64,000 nucleotides of DNA from VAZQ01 sp036498625. Its GTDB lineage: Bacteria; Pseudomonadota; Alphaproteobacteria; Rhizobiales; Xanthobacteraceae. Both the position numbers and the translations under genes were made by a program. Numbering within the stretch: position 1 is the first letter of the stretch; each line of letters opens with the position of its first letter. The notes under the pieces were generated by a model. That model ran no database searches. It had not been told where the DNA came from and saw only the letters and a program-made list of their open reading frames with translations. Below, piece by piece: positions 24,936 to 33,678 of this stretch. The stretch is taken from positions 1 to 64,000 of the forward strand of contig DASYFD010000314.1 of NCBI GenBank assembly GCA_036498625.1, written 5' to 3'.

Positions 24936-25445
24936 TCACCGATCGGCGATCGCCCGTCGCACAGGATTACCGGGGGCTGTGCGTCCATCCGCCCGCCTCA
25001 CATCACAGCGGTTCTTCCAGCCGGTTTCCTGCCCGTTGGAGGCGGGCACGGAGCCATCCTCGACCAGAGCGCTGCCATCCGCCAAGCGTGAGGACCAGGT
25101 ACGAATCCGATCGGCCGCCCGCAGAATAACGGTGTCGAGCACGATCCGGTCATCGGTGGTCAGCAGCTGCCGCAGCGACAGCCTGAACCTACTGACCCGT
25201 TTGACGTCGACAATGCGATAGACCATGTCGTCGTAGTTTGCTCCGAAATTATTTTGCAGCTCGACTGCGCCGCCCGACGTCAACGAGAATACCGAGAATT
25301 CGTTGGCCGGGCTTGGCGGCCGATAGCAATCGCCTGCCCAGGTCCCGAACAGATCGAACTCCCTCATGGCGCCTGCGGTTGTTTGCGCATTCGCATGGGG
25401 AGCGAGCAGCAGGAGCAGAATTGCAGCGATGAGGATTCTTCGCAT
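24936..25445 (-). CDS. Small secreted protein of unknown function
   Basis: This 169-residue protein has a clear signal peptide ending near ANA (residue 20). The mature part begins with a motif like FDLFGTWAGDCYRPPSPAN, and two cysteines could form a disulfide. The ATG at 25445 follows a GGAAGG site. The last 20 residues are Arg-rich and may be an accidental extension into intergenic sequence. The pattern GTWAGDC resembles other small exported proteins of Hyphomicrobiales, but I cannot name the family. Confidence 0.6.
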   Translation of the reverse strand: MRRILIAAILLLLLAPHANAQTTAGAMREFDLFGTWAGDCYRPPSPANEFSVFSLTSGGAVELQNNFGANYDDMVYRIVDVKRVSRFRLSLRQLLTTDDRIVLDTVILRAADRIRTWSSRLADGSALVEDGSVPASNGQETGWKNRCDVRRADGRTAPGNPVRRAIADR

Positions 25446-25547
25446 TTTCGCCTTCCATTTTTCCTGATGGATGGTCTGCGACCATCGCGAGCGCCCCGGC
25501 CGCAAGCGGCGTTGGCGACTGGCCGCCTTTCAAGGCGCGTTGAGACG

Positions 25548-25592
25548 AAAAAGGCCCGGGCCAGCGACCACGAGGTGCTTGCCCGGGCCAAG
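25548..25592 (-). terminator. Rho-independent terminator of the PepSY gene
   Basis: On the minus strand GGCCCGGGC and GCCCGGGCC form a nine-base stem, followed by TTTTT. It lies about 140 bases after the stop of the PepSY-domain gene at 25730 and points the same way. The loop of about 19 bases is long, so the hairpin may be more complex. Confidence 0.65.
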
Positions 25593-25729
25593 TCGGGGAA
25601 TCGCCCAAAGGAGGGCACGCACCGCCGGCGGCAAGCCGGCGGATTTCATTCGGCCGATCCGCCGAAACTCGATCTATCAAACCGATCCGGCGCGGCCGCA
25701 GCGCCGCGCCGCTCTGATGCCGGGCGGCT

Positions 25730-26251
25730 TTATTCCAGCGACAGCTCCACGGTCTTGAACTCGGTGTCCTTGAGCAGAACCACGGACGCGACCGCATGCC
25801 CGTCCTTGAGACTGGGCGTGATCCCGATGGCGCGGTAGCCCTCAGCCTGGGTGAGCGCCTTGTCGACCGCTGCCTTCAGGGTGATCTTCGCCTTCGCCAT
25901 GGCGGCGGCCTGCGCTTTCCCCTCCGCGAGCTCTTCGCCCGCCAGTGCCTCGGGCTTTCCAGGCTTGCCGTTGAGGAAGCTCACGATGACCTCGTTGAAT
26001 TTCCCGCCTTTCGTGACGAAGATCGAAACCTGAAACTTGCCGTCGAGCTTGTCGTCCTCGAGCTCGAATTTGGCGGAGATCACCTGGCCCTGCTCCTCGG
26101 CAGCGGTCATTCCCTGCTGCAAGGTTATCTTGGTCCGGTACATCTGCTTTTGCAGCGCCGTTTGCAGTGCCTGCTCGTCAGCAGCGAGCACATAGCCGCT
26201 CGAAACGGCCATCAGGCACGCCATGCCCATCAGCATCGTTCGTCGTATCAT
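25730..26251 (-). CDS. Secreted PepSY-domain protein
   Basis: This 173-residue protein has a signal peptide ending near VLA (residue 23). The C-terminal half fits a PepSY domain: the stretch ITLKAAVDKALTQAEGYRA is followed by HAVASVVLL and FKTVELSLE strands. PepSY domains bind or inhibit partner proteins, and several act in metal-linked systems. The start is supported by GGGGGAGA just upstream. A copy of the shared 37-base motif lies 69 bases before the start, in the gap facing the LysR gene. A terminator follows downstream. Confidence 0.75.
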   Translation of the reverse strand: MIRRTMLMGMACLMAVSSGYVLAADEQALQTALQKQMYRTKITLQQGMTAAEEQGQVISAKFELEDDKLDGKFQVSIFVTKGGKFNEVIVSFLNGKPGKPEALAGEELAEGKAQAAAMAKAKITLKAAVDKALTQAEGYRAIGITPSLKDGHAVASVVLLKDTEFKTVELSLE

Positions 26252-26320
26252 GTTTCTCCCCCTAATATATTGTTCTGCCTTGCGGCGAGAGGTTATGTCC
26301 CGGTTTTGGCGGAGCGAGGA

Positions 26321-26357
26321 GTTCTATTTCCCGACTCCGTGTATGCATTCTTGCTAC
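26321..26357 (-). promoter_or_regulatory. Shared 37-base motif, copy 2 (PepSY gene, next to LysR gene)
   Basis: Read on the minus strand, this copy starts GTAGCAAGAATGC and ends GTCGGGAAATAGAAC. It is the most divergent copy but keeps the same spacing. The T-N11-A element is flanked by perfect arms GGAGT and ACTCC. It lies 69 bases before the PepSY gene and about 145 bases before the LysR gene. That position fits a LysR-type site, or a leader RNA of the PepSY gene. Confidence 0.6.
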
Positions 26358-26502
26358 GTTGATGCCGAAGCCGCGTTTCTTGTAATTTGATGTTTGTTTT
26401 GATAATCGGGCCATGCACGTCGAAATCTCGGTTTGGGTGCCACTCGAGCTTGCAGGCCGTTTCCGCCTTTCGACCGCGTCTCCGGAATTGTGGTGCCAGG
26501 AC

Positions 26503-27480
26503 ATGCATTGGACCGATCGCATCGGGCGCCGCCTCAACCCCCGGGACCTGCACATCTTCATGGTCGCGGTCGAGCGCGGCAATATGGCGCGGGCGGCAGA
26601 AGCGCTGGCGATCTCGCGCCCGGTGGTGTCGCGGACGATCGCCGACCTCGAGCAATCCCTCGGCGTGCGGCTGCTCGACCGCAATCCCCAGGGCATCGAG
26701 CCGACGCTGTTTGGTCGCGCGCTGCTCAAGCGCAGCATTGCGGTCTTCGATGAACTGCGGCAGGGCATCAAGGACATCGAGTTTCTCAGCGACCCCAATT
26801 CCGGCGAGGTCGGCATCGGATGCACCGAACCGATGGCGGCGGGGTTCGTGGCCGCCATCATCGACCGCCTGTCCGAGCAATACCCGCAATTCGTGTTTCA
26901 GCTGGAGCTCTGCACCACGCCGGCCCAGCAGCTTCACGTCCTGCGCGAGCGCAAGTGCGACCTGGTCATCTCGCGCAGGTGGACCCACGCGGTCGAGCCG
27001 GACATGGAGGTCGAGATCCTGTTCGACGATCAGGTCTGCGTGGTCGCCGGCGAAGGCAACAAATGGCTCGGGCACGACCGGGTCGCGCTTTCCGACCTGC
27101 TCGACGAGCATTGGCTTCTGGCGCCCGTCGACAACGAGCCGGGCTCGCCGGTTTTCGAGATCTTCCGCGCTATCGGGGCGGCGGTCCCGCGCGCCCGGGT
27201 CTTGAGCTATTCCCTGAACGTCCGCAACAGCCTGCTCGCCAGCGGGCGCTTTCTCGCCATCGTGCCCAACTCTGTTCTGCAGTTCGGCATCGGCCATCTT
27301 TTGCTGAACGTGCTGCCTTGCGAATTGCCGCCTTCGGTCCAGCCGGTCGCCGTCACCACCCGGAGAGACCGGATGTTGAGCCCGGCCGCAAGGCTCTTCA
27401 TCGAGTGCGCGCGCGAGGTGGCGGGTACCCTGCCCAAGATCAAATCAAACGGGGCCCGCAAGCCTCGCGCCAAGACCTAG
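26503..27480 (+). CDS. LysR-family transcriptional regulator
   Basis: This 325-residue protein has an N-terminal winged helix-turn-helix (LNPRDLHIFMVAVERGNMA, then AEALAISRPVVSRTIADLE) and a LysR substrate-binding domain from about residue 100. Length fits the family from the ATG at 26503; an in-frame ATG at 26413 would add 30 residues without helix-turn-helix content. It is divergent from the PepSY gene, with a copy of the shared 37-base motif between them. LysR proteins usually bind T-N11-A sites in such gaps and regulate the neighbour. The inducer is unknown. Confidence 0.85.
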   Translation: MHWTDRIGRRLNPRDLHIFMVAVERGNMARAAEALAISRPVVSRTIADLEQSLGVRLLDRNPQGIEPTLFGRALLKRSIAVFDELRQGIKDIEFLSDPNSGEVGIGCTEPMAAGFVAAIIDRLSEQYPQFVFQLELCTTPAQQLHVLRERKCDLVISRRWTHAVEPDMEVEILFDDQVCVVAGEGNKWLGHDRVALSDLLDEHWLLAPVDNEPGSPVFEIFRAIGAAVPRARVLSYSLNVRNSLLASGRFLAIVPNSVLQFGIGHLLLNVLPCELPPSVQPVAVTTRRDRMLSPAARLFIECAREVAGTLPKIKSNGARKPRAKT

Positions 27481-28057
27481 CAGTACCTTCGCCCGGATTT
27501 CCTTATGGGCGTCGTGTGTGCAGGCAGAGCTTGACCCCACCTCCCAAATCAGTGGATTCAGGAAATTGAAACTGGCGAACTGCGCCGCGAGCCCGGCCAG
27601 ATTCGACAGCAGGAGGCCCCACCAGGTCTGCGCGCGCTGCATGGCTCCGGGCCCATCATGGCCGCGGCCCATTGTTTCCGGATTGTATTTTCAATCGCGC
27701 TGCATTGGGTGCACCCCCAAAGTGAGACAGGGAAACCAGGGACAGTTCGCCAGCATCCCGACGGAAGGAGACGCCCGCCGGTCCGGTTGTGGCTTGGCGC
27801 ACGCCCCCCTCCGTGAGCCCTTCAGGCCGCGTGGTCAGCCCGTACCCTCATTTTTACAAAACGAATTCAATTTCATGAATGAAAACAACAGCGCGACGGA
27901 CGCTGTGTCGGGGAAACAGCTGCCAGGGGATTTCTCAGCCGCCGCCGTTGGTACCAAAAAAGCTAATGGGGTGTCGAAAAATAGCACACCCGGCAACGGC
28001 TCGGTACGCGTTATTCTGAGGTACCTTTATGGTTGCGATTCAGAAGGGGAAAATCCC
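27481..28057. other. Intergenic region before DUF6152 gene
   Basis: This region of 577 bases has no convincing gene. The plus frame of the DUF6152 gene is open back to about 27518, but the translated extension looks random. A minus-strand frame near 27445-27672 encodes a hydrophobic stretch without family likeness. The shared motif copy at 27951-27987 is the only element I can support. Confidence 0.5.
27951..27987 (+). promoter_or_regulatory. Shared 37-base motif, copy 3 (DUF6152 gene)
   Basis: This copy starts GTACCAAAAAAGCTAA and ends GTCGAAAAATAGCAC. Its T-N11-A element is flanked by perfect six-base arms GGGTGT and ACACCC. It lies 70 bases before the ATG of the DUF6152 gene. Together with copy 1 it defines the motif most clearly. 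Confidence 0.65.
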
Positions 28058-28438
28058 ATGGGACGACAATTGGTTGCACTGATGCTTGGTGGTGCCTTCG
28101 CGGCGGCGAGCGGCGCTGCGCTGGCGCATCATTCGTTCGCGATGTTTGACACCGATCACCCGATGGAGCTGCAGGGCACGGTGACGGAATTCAAGTTCAC
28201 CAGCCCGCATACCTTCATTCTGCTGGAGGTGAAGGGATCGGACGGCAGCGCAACGACCTGGAATCTCGAAGGCGCGAGCCCGAGCGCGCTCGTGCGCGAA
28301 GGTTGGGCGAGCAAGACTCTCAAGGCTGGCGATCAGCTTAAAATGACCATCGATCCGCTGCGCAGCGGCGCGCCGGGCGGTGCCTGGTCGGAGAAGAAGA
28401 CCAACTTCTCCAGCGGGCAGCCGATCGTCACCCACTGA
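28058..28438 (+). CDS. DUF6152 family secreted protein
   Basis: This 126-residue protein has a signal peptide ending at about ALA (residue 23). The mature protein starts HHSFAMFD, the hallmark of DUF6152. The predicted beta-rich fold contains FKFTSPHTFILLEV and a C-terminal SGQPIVTH. The two leading histidines and the later HTF resemble a possible metal site. The ATG at 28058 follows AGGGGA at a good distance; longer frames upstream are not supported. No function is established for the family. The shared motif lies 70 bases upstream. Confidence 0.78.
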   Translation: MGRQLVALMLGGAFAAASGAALAHHSFAMFDTDHPMELQGTVTEFKFTSPHTFILLEVKGSDGSATTWNLEGASPSALVREGWASKTLKAGDQLKMTIDPLRSGAPGGAWSEKKTNFSSGQPIVTH

Positions 28439-28919
28439 GCTTGAGGCTCCCCTCGCCCTCCCATTCCGATAGGAGGGCGAAAACGGGAGGCTGGCTCGCT
28501 GTGCCGGGCGGGATGGGGTTTGCCCATCGCCGCCCGCTGCATTTTTGCGGCCATCGACGCAAAATCCAAGTTCAGAAATCCAGATCGGACAACGCACCTG
28601 CGTCAAGATGCGCCGCCCGCGCCAGATCGAAGCTGGGGTGCAATTCGTGCCATATTCGGGCGTGGTAATGAAAAAGCTAAGCTGGAGTCGAGAAGTAGCA
28701 CTAGCTCGCGGCTTTAAAATAGGAAATGATTTTGATGACCGATAACGCCCGACAGGGCGAGGGAGCCGCCTGTCTTCTGGCGTATTCGGTTGTGCAGTAA
28801 GGGGGTACTAAAACGCTTCACGATGTGGCCCGAATGACCTAGGCTGGAACCGTTCGATCCAGCCAATGGGGCGTCATTCGGATAGCACGCAGTCGGCATT
28901 GGGGCACCAGGGGGGCACC
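28439..28919. other. Intergenic region before porin gene
   Basis: This region of 481 bases holds the fourth copy of the shared motif at 28665-28701. It also holds a short palindrome near 28746-28760 (CGCCC and GGGCG). A possible 24-residue frame starts at 28726 after a GGA site but has no features of note. The porin start is 218 bases after the motif, so the transcript would have a long leader. Confidence 0.5.
28665..28701 (+). promoter_or_regulatory. Shared 37-base motif, copy 4 (OprB porin)
   Basis: This copy starts GTAATGAAAAAGCTAA and ends GTCGAGAAGTAGCAC. The T-N11-A element is kept. The arms can pair as AGT/ACT and AGCT/AGCT, with two unpaired G. The spacing to the other conserved blocks is identical to that in the other three copies. 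The next gene start is 218 bases downstream. Confidence 0.6.
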
Positions 28920-30350
28920 ATGGCTACCGATTCGGGAAACCGATCGATTCTGGTCGGGCTGAGCACAACCGCGGCGGTTGCTTTGCTGTTGGCGGTGCCG
29001 GCCGATTCCGCCCACGCGGCCGATTTGGTTCTGAAAGCGCCTCCCCCGCCGGCGGACGACCTGTGGACGCGCGACAAGCTCACCGGCGATTGGAATGGAG
29101 CGCGTACTAACGCGAGCAAGCACGGGCTCGACATCACCATCAACTTTGTGGGCGAGGCGCTCGGCATCCTGGCGGGCGGCTTCCGCCAGGGCGTGAGCTT
29201 CGAGCATCGGTTCGAGCTCTCCTTCGACCTCGACCTGGACAAGGCCTTCGGCTGGAGCGGCGGCTCCGCCCACACCACCTTCTACCAGATCGGTCATGCC
29301 AACGGCATGCCGGCGCTCAACTACGTCGGCAGCATCGCGGATCCGAGCAATATCGAGGCGCTGCCGTCGACCCGGCTGTTCACCGCCTGGTTCCAGCAGA
29401 ATTTCTTCAACGACAAGGTTTCGCTGCGCCTTGGCCAGATCGCCGCCGACGACGAGTTCCTGATCAGCCCGACCGCCAGCAATCTGATCAACGGCACCTT
29501 CGGCTGGGCGACATTTGTCGCCGCCAACCAGCTGCAGGGCGGGCCGGCTTATCCGCTCGCCACTCCTGGCATCCGGCTCCAGCTCAAGCCGACCGACGAG
29601 ATCACGATTCTGTCCGCGGTGTTCAGCGGCGCCCCGGCGGGGGCCGATTGCATGGACCTGCCGCAAATCTGCAACCGCTACGGCACGACGTTCAGCACCA
29701 GCGGCGGCGCGCTGTTCATGGAAGAGCTGCAATACGGCATTAACCAGGCCAAGGACGCCAAGGGAATGCCCGGCGTCTACAAATTGGGCGGCTGGTACGA
29801 GACCGCCAGCTTCGCGGATTTGCACTTCGGCCTCGACCTCGCCGGCGTGCCGGTCTCGCTGGCATCGCCGGCCAGCGCATTCCCGCTCATGCACCAGGGC
29901 AATTGGGGAATCTACGGCGTCGCCGACCAGATGATCTGGCGCGCCCAGAAGGGCCCGCAGAGCCTCAATGCCTTCATGCGCGCCGCCGCTTCGCCTTCGG
30001 ACCGCAACCTGGTGATGTCCTATGTGGAGGGCGGGCTCGGCCTCAAGGCGCCGCTCCCGGGCCGCGACGACGACGTGCTCACGTTCGGCGTCGCCTACCA
30101 GAAGATCAGCACTGACGCCGCCGCGCTCGATCTCGACACGCAAGCGTTCACCGGAACCTTCTTCCCGGTGCGCGACAAGGAGATCGTGCTCGAGCTCGAC
30201 TACAGCCTCCAGCTGGCGCCCTGGTGGATTATCCAGGCCGACCTGCAAGAGATCATCCATCCGGGCGGCAACGTGCCGGACCCGTTCAATCCGACGCAGA
30301 CCATCCGGGATGCCTTCGTGGCGGGCGCGCGCACCACGATCAAGTTCTGA
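28920..30350 (+). CDS. OprB-family carbohydrate-selective porin
   Basis: This 476-residue protein has a signal peptide ending near AHA (about residue 33). The mature part begins with a short Pro-rich stretch and DLWTRDKLTGDWNGART, the typical OprB opening. The rest alternates in beta strands and ends in an outer-membrane signature with a terminal Phe (ARTTIKF). OprB porins let sugars or other small neutral compounds through the outer membrane. The ATG at 28920 follows a G-rich ribosome site; an ATG at 28866 is less likely. It is followed at 190 bases by tsdA. Confidence 0.85.
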   Translation: MATDSGNRSILVGLSTTAAVALLLAVPADSAHAADLVLKAPPPPADDLWTRDKLTGDWNGARTNASKHGLDITINFVGEALGILAGGFRQGVSFEHRFELSFDLDLDKAFGWSGGSAHTTFYQIGHANGMPALNYVGSIADPSNIEALPSTRLFTAWFQQNFFNDKVSLRLGQIAADDEFLISPTASNLINGTFGWATFVAANQLQGGPAYPLATPGIRLQLKPTDEITILSAVFSGAPAGADCMDLPQICNRYGTTFSTSGGALFMEELQYGINQAKDAKGMPGVYKLGGWYETASFADLHFGLDLAGVPVSLASPASAFPLMHQGNWGIYGVADQMIWRAQKGPQSLNAFMRAAASPSDRNLVMSYVEGGLGLKAPLPGRDDDVLTFGVAYQKISTDAAALDLDTQAFTGTFFPVRDKEIVLELDYSLQLAPWWIIQADLQEIIHPGGNVPDPFNPTQTIRDAFVAGARTTIKF

Positions 30351-30539
30351 CGGCAACGCTCGGGACTGCCGGTCGCCCGGACCATCAACGCTGCCACGGC
30401 GGTACTTTGCAAAAAATCGATTCTGCAGGCCACGGCCGGCGAGCCAAGCCGGCGCGCTCGAGTCATGTCGGAGGTTGCAAATCGTTGATGCACAAGACAG
30501 AATGCCTGCCAGCACCCCGTTGAAAATCGAGGAAATCCA

Positions 30540-31532
30540 ATGCGACGGCTCATCTGCTTGATATGGGTTTGCACGGTATTCGCGGCCGCCAATCTTGCGG
30601 CAAGCCGCGGCGCACTGGCGGCCGATGTTCCGCAAATCAAGCTCACCGAATGGACGCCGCCGGATATCGGCACCGTCGGGGACGATGCGTTCGGCAAGAT
30701 GGTCAAATACGGCTATGCCCTAATGACCGATACCGCCAACCAGATCGGGCCGATGGTTGCGGATCCGGCCAAGCGCTTTTCCGGCAACAATCTCACCTGC
30801 GAGAATTGCCACCTCAAGGCCGGCACGCAGCCCTATGCCATGCCGCTCACCGGCGTCTGGGGCCAGTTCCCGCAATACCGCGGGCGCGAGGGCGAGGTCG
30901 GCACCCTGGAGGACCGCATCAACGGTTGCATGGAGCGCAGCATGAACGGCCGCGTCTTGCCGCTTGCAGGCCGCGAGATGAAGGCGTTCCTGGCCTACAC
31001 CAAATGGGTCTCGACCGGCATCCCGGACGGCGCCAAGCTGGTCGGTAACGGCGCCCTGAACGTGAAGGAGCCCGGGCGTGCCGCCGATCTCGCCCATGGG
31101 CAGCAGGTCTATGCGCAGGTCTGCGCCACCTGCCATGGCAAGGACGGGTTGGGGCAGCGCGCCGCGACCGGCAACGGCTACCAGTTTCCGCCGCTCTGGG
31201 GTCCCGACAGCTACAACAACGGTGCCGGCATGGCCCGCATCCTGAGCGCGGCCGCCTTCCTCAAGCACAACATGCCGTTCGGCACCACCTATGCGTCCCC
31301 GGTCCTGAGCGATGACGATGCCTATGACGTGGCCGGCTTCATCAACAGTGCCGAGCGGCCGCAGCGGGCCAATCTCGACAAGGACTTTCCGATCCGCCTG
31401 CAGAAGCCGGTGGATGCCGCCTACGGCCCCTATGCGGACGACTTCAGCCCCGAGCAGCACAAGCTCGGCCCGTTCGATCCGATCCGCGCGAAGGTGAAGG
31501 AGCTGGCGGCGCAAGCTGCAGCCAAGCGGTGA
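30540..31532 (+). CDS. tsdA: TsdA-type diheme cytochrome (thiosulfate dehydrogenase family)
   Basis: This 330-residue exported protein has haem motifs CENCH at 87-91 and CATCH at 195-199. Between them lies the stretch RINGCMERSMNG with Cys130, which corresponds to the unusual cysteine haem ligand of TsdA. TsdA enzymes couple two thiosulfates into tetrathionate, or run the reverse reaction, in the periplasm. The final 60 residues carry no further motif. It is close to a DsrE protein and soxCD, which supports a role in sulfur oxidation. Specific activity is inferred from the family. Confidence 0.82.
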   Translation: MRRLICLIWVCTVFAAANLAASRGALAADVPQIKLTEWTPPDIGTVGDDAFGKMVKYGYALMTDTANQIGPMVADPAKRFSGNNLTCENCHLKAGTQPYAMPLTGVWGQFPQYRGREGEVGTLEDRINGCMERSMNGRVLPLAGREMKAFLAYTKWVSTGIPDGAKLVGNGALNVKEPGRAADLAHGQQVYAQVCATCHGKDGLGQRAATGNGYQFPPLWGPDSYNNGAGMARILSAAAFLKHNMPFGTTYASPVLSDDDAYDVAGFINSAERPQRANLDKDFPIRLQKPVDAAYGPYADDFSPEQHKLGPFDPIRAKVKELAAQAAAKR

Positions 31533-31570
31533 GGAAACTCAGAGCGACAAAGAGCCGCAATCAATCATCA

Positions 31571-31678
31571 ACCTCATCCTGAGACGCATCGCAAAGCGAT
31601 GCGTCTCGAAGGATGGCCAGGTGCACACGGCCATCCTTCGAGACGGCCGCGCGCAGCGCGGCCCCTCAGGGATGAGGT
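31571..31678. repeat. Palindromic mosaic element with three inner hairpins
   Basis: Outer arms CCTCATCCTGAG and CTCAGGGATGAGG enclose three perfect hairpins. These are a 12-base stem at 31581-31607, a 12-base stem at 31607-31640 and an 8-base stem at 31645-31663. Elements beginning CCTCATCCTGAG are widespread between genes in Bradyrhizobium-like genomes. It lies between convergent tsdA and the DsrE gene and could also terminate transcription. Confidence 0.75.
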
Positions 31679-31696
31679 CGAGCCCTGCGTCGAGAT

Positions 31697-32155
31697 CTAC
31701 GGCTTGATGTAGGAGTAACCGGCTTCCTGCAGCTCGATCAGCCGCACGACACCGGCCGGCACGATGGTGGCTTCCGCGATGATGGGGACCGGCTTGCCTT
31801 CGCGCTTCTCCATCGCGGTCTTGGTATTGTTGCAGGCCCCGAAGGCGACCTGCGGCACCAGCTTGCGCAGCTCGCGAATCTCCGCCTTCACCGGCGAGGT
31901 ATCGTCGCGCAGCATGTGCAGTCCCTGGCTGTAGGCGACGATCTCGATCGCCACCTCCTCGCCGCGTTCCTTGTAGAGCTCGAAGGCGTTGCGCGAATTG
32001 TTGAGCGCGAGCTTCATGACGTCAGTATCGTTCTGGTCGACATGAAAGGCCACCCGATGAGCTTTTTTCTCGCCCTCGGCCGCGGCCTTGCGGCCCACGA
32101 ACGGCACCGCCAAGAGCGTCGCCGCCATTACCTTGAAAATCCCTCTGCGATCCAT
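31697..32155 (-). CDS. Exported DsrE-like sulfur-relay protein
   Basis: This 152-residue protein has an N-terminal signal that begins MDRRGIFKVMAAT, possibly Tat-type because of the paired arginines. The rest has the DsrE/DsrF fold pattern, with a conserved cysteine C108 in the stretch VAFGACNN. DsrE-like proteins carry sulfur as a persulfide. Its start faces the soxC start across a 203-base gap, so regulation may be shared. The position between tsdA and soxCD suggests that it carries or senses sulfur in the periplasm. Confidence 0.75.
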   Translation of the reverse strand: MDRRGIFKVMAATLLAVPFVGRKAAAEGEKKAHRVAFHVDQNDTDVMKLALNNSRNAFELYKERGEEVAIEIVAYSQGLHMLRDDTSPVKAEIRELRKLVPQVAFGACNNTKTAMEKREGKPVPIIAEATIVPAGVVRLIELQEAGYSYIKP

Positions 32156-32358
32156 CTGCGCCTCTCCTTGGTTTGATGCGCAGGCTTAGCACAAACCATC
32201 GGCTGGGTGGAGATACATGGAGACCGGACGGATCGGGAGCCAGCCGCCCCCGGAGCGGCCCCGCGGGGCTGATGGAAGGAGGCACCGGACATGGTATGCT
32301 TGGCGCCCGACGGTCTGAAGATGTTCAGCCCAGTCGCCACGCCTCGAAGGAGGAATCC

Positions 32359-33678
32359 ATGACAAGCAAGCACGAGAAACTTCTAGCATCTACGCCGGAC
32401 GCTGCCCGCAATGGCCTGCTCGATCGCCGCGCATTGCTCGGGCGCGGACTGCTGCTGGCCGGCGCCGCCGGCACCGGGGTCGGCGCTTCATTGACCGCTG
32501 CCGGCGCCGAGCCGCTGCCGGTCGATCCCTGGAGCCTGGCGCCCGGCACCGCCATTCCGCCCTATGGGGTGCCGCCGAAATACGAGAGCAAGGTGGTGCG
32601 CACCTTGACCAATCCCAACAATGAGCCCCGCACCAGCCAGGCGCGCACCCCGCATCATCTGCTGAACGGCACCATCACGCCGGCCGGCCTGCATTTCGTG
32701 GTATCGCGCACCGGCTTTCCCGACATTGACCCCGCCAAGCACCGCCTGGCGATCCACGGCCTGGTGAAGCAGCCTTTGGTGTTCGATCTCGAGGCGCTCT
32801 CGCGCTACCCGATGGTGACGCGCATCAACTTCGTGGAATGCGGCGGCAACAGCGCGCCGCTCTACAGCAAGGATCCGGTGCAGGCCAACGTGCAGGCGAT
32901 CCACGGCCTGCTGTCGGGCTCGGAATGGACCGGTGTGCGGCTGTCGACGCTGCTCGAAGAGACCGGCATCGACCCCAAGGCGAAGTGGCTGCTGGCGGAA
33001 GGCGCCGACGGGCCGAGCATGAATCGCAGCATTCCGATCGCCAAGGCGCTCGACGACGCCATGATCGCGCTCTATCAGAACGGCGAGCGGATCGCCTCGG
33101 CGCAGGGCTATCCGATGCGCCTCCTGGTGCCCGGCTACGAAGGCAACATGAACGTCAAATGGCTGCACCGGATCAAGCTCATCGAGGAGCCGGTCATGGC
33201 CATCAACGAAACCCTGCAATACACCTATCGGGTGGCGGGACCGAAAATCTGGCAGTTCTTCTTCCCGATGGAGGTCAAGTCCTTCGTCACCCATCCGTCG
33301 CCCGGATTGACCCTCAAGGGACCGGGCTTCTACGAGATTTCCGGCCTCGCCTATTCGGGTAATGGCCGGATCGCCAAGGTCATGGTCTCGGCCGACGGCG
33401 GCAAGAGCTGGGCGCAGGCCGGCCTCGACGCGCCGGTGCTTCCCAAGGCGCTGACCCGGTTCCGCCTGCCGTGGCGCTGGGACGGCCAGCCGGTCGTGCT
33501 GCAAAGCCGCGCCTGGGACGAGGCCGGCAACATGCAGCCCACCCGCAGCGAGATGTTCGCCGAACGCGGCGAGCCCAAGGTCAACGTTCCGGTGACCGCC
33601 TTCCCGATGGGGCACATGAACGTCATCACCAGCTGGGGCATCGACAGCAAGGGGGAGGCCAAGCATGTCTACGGGTAA
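32359..33678 (+). CDS. soxC: SoxC, sulfane dehydrogenase molybdenum subunit
   Basis: This 439-residue protein has a Tat-type leader (DRRALLGRGLLLAGA) and a sulfite-oxidase-fold molybdenum cofactor domain. The molybdenum-ligating cysteine is C161 in FVECGGNSAP, followed by a C-terminal dimerisation domain. It matches SoxC, which with SoxD oxidises protein-bound sulfane sulfur in the periplasm. The ATG at 32359 follows AAGGAGG. The gene overlaps soxD by 14 bases. No soxXYZAB genes are in the window, so the pair is an orphan here or acts with Sox proteins encoded elsewhere. Confidence 0.85.
   Translation: MTSKHEKLLASTPDAARNGLLDRRALLGRGLLLAGAAGTGVGASLTAAGAEPLPVDPWSLAPGTAIPPYGVPPKYESKVVRTLTNPNNEPRTSQARTPHHLLNGTITPAGLHFVVSRTGFPDIDPAKHRLAIHGLVKQPLVFDLEALSRYPMVTRINFVECGGNSAPLYSKDPVQANVQAIHGLLSGSEWTGVRLSTLLEETGIDPKAKWLLAEGADGPSMNRSIPIAKALDDAMIALYQNGERIASAQGYPMRLLVPGYEGNMNVKWLHRIKLIEEPVMAINETLQYTYRVAGPKIWQFFFPMEVKSFVTHPSPGLTLKGPGFYEISGLAYSGNGRIAKVMVSADGGKSWAQAGLDAPVLPKALTRFRLPWRWDGQPVVLQSRAWDEAGNMQPTRSEMFAERGEPKVNVPVTAFPMGHMNVITSWGIDSKGEAKHVYG

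Noticed and set aside
27445..27672. Remnant of a transposase on the minus strand
   Set aside because: The hydrophobic peptide shows no transposase motif, and no terminal inverted repeats or target duplication are visible.
27518..28057. N-terminal extension of the DUF6152 protein
   Set aside because: The frame is open, but the translated part looks random and the signal peptide with its ribosome site begins at 28058.
28839..30635. 598-residue minus-strand frame antisense to the porin gene
   Set aside because: The plus frame encodes a clear OprB porin; the antisense protein is a low-complexity mix of charged residues.
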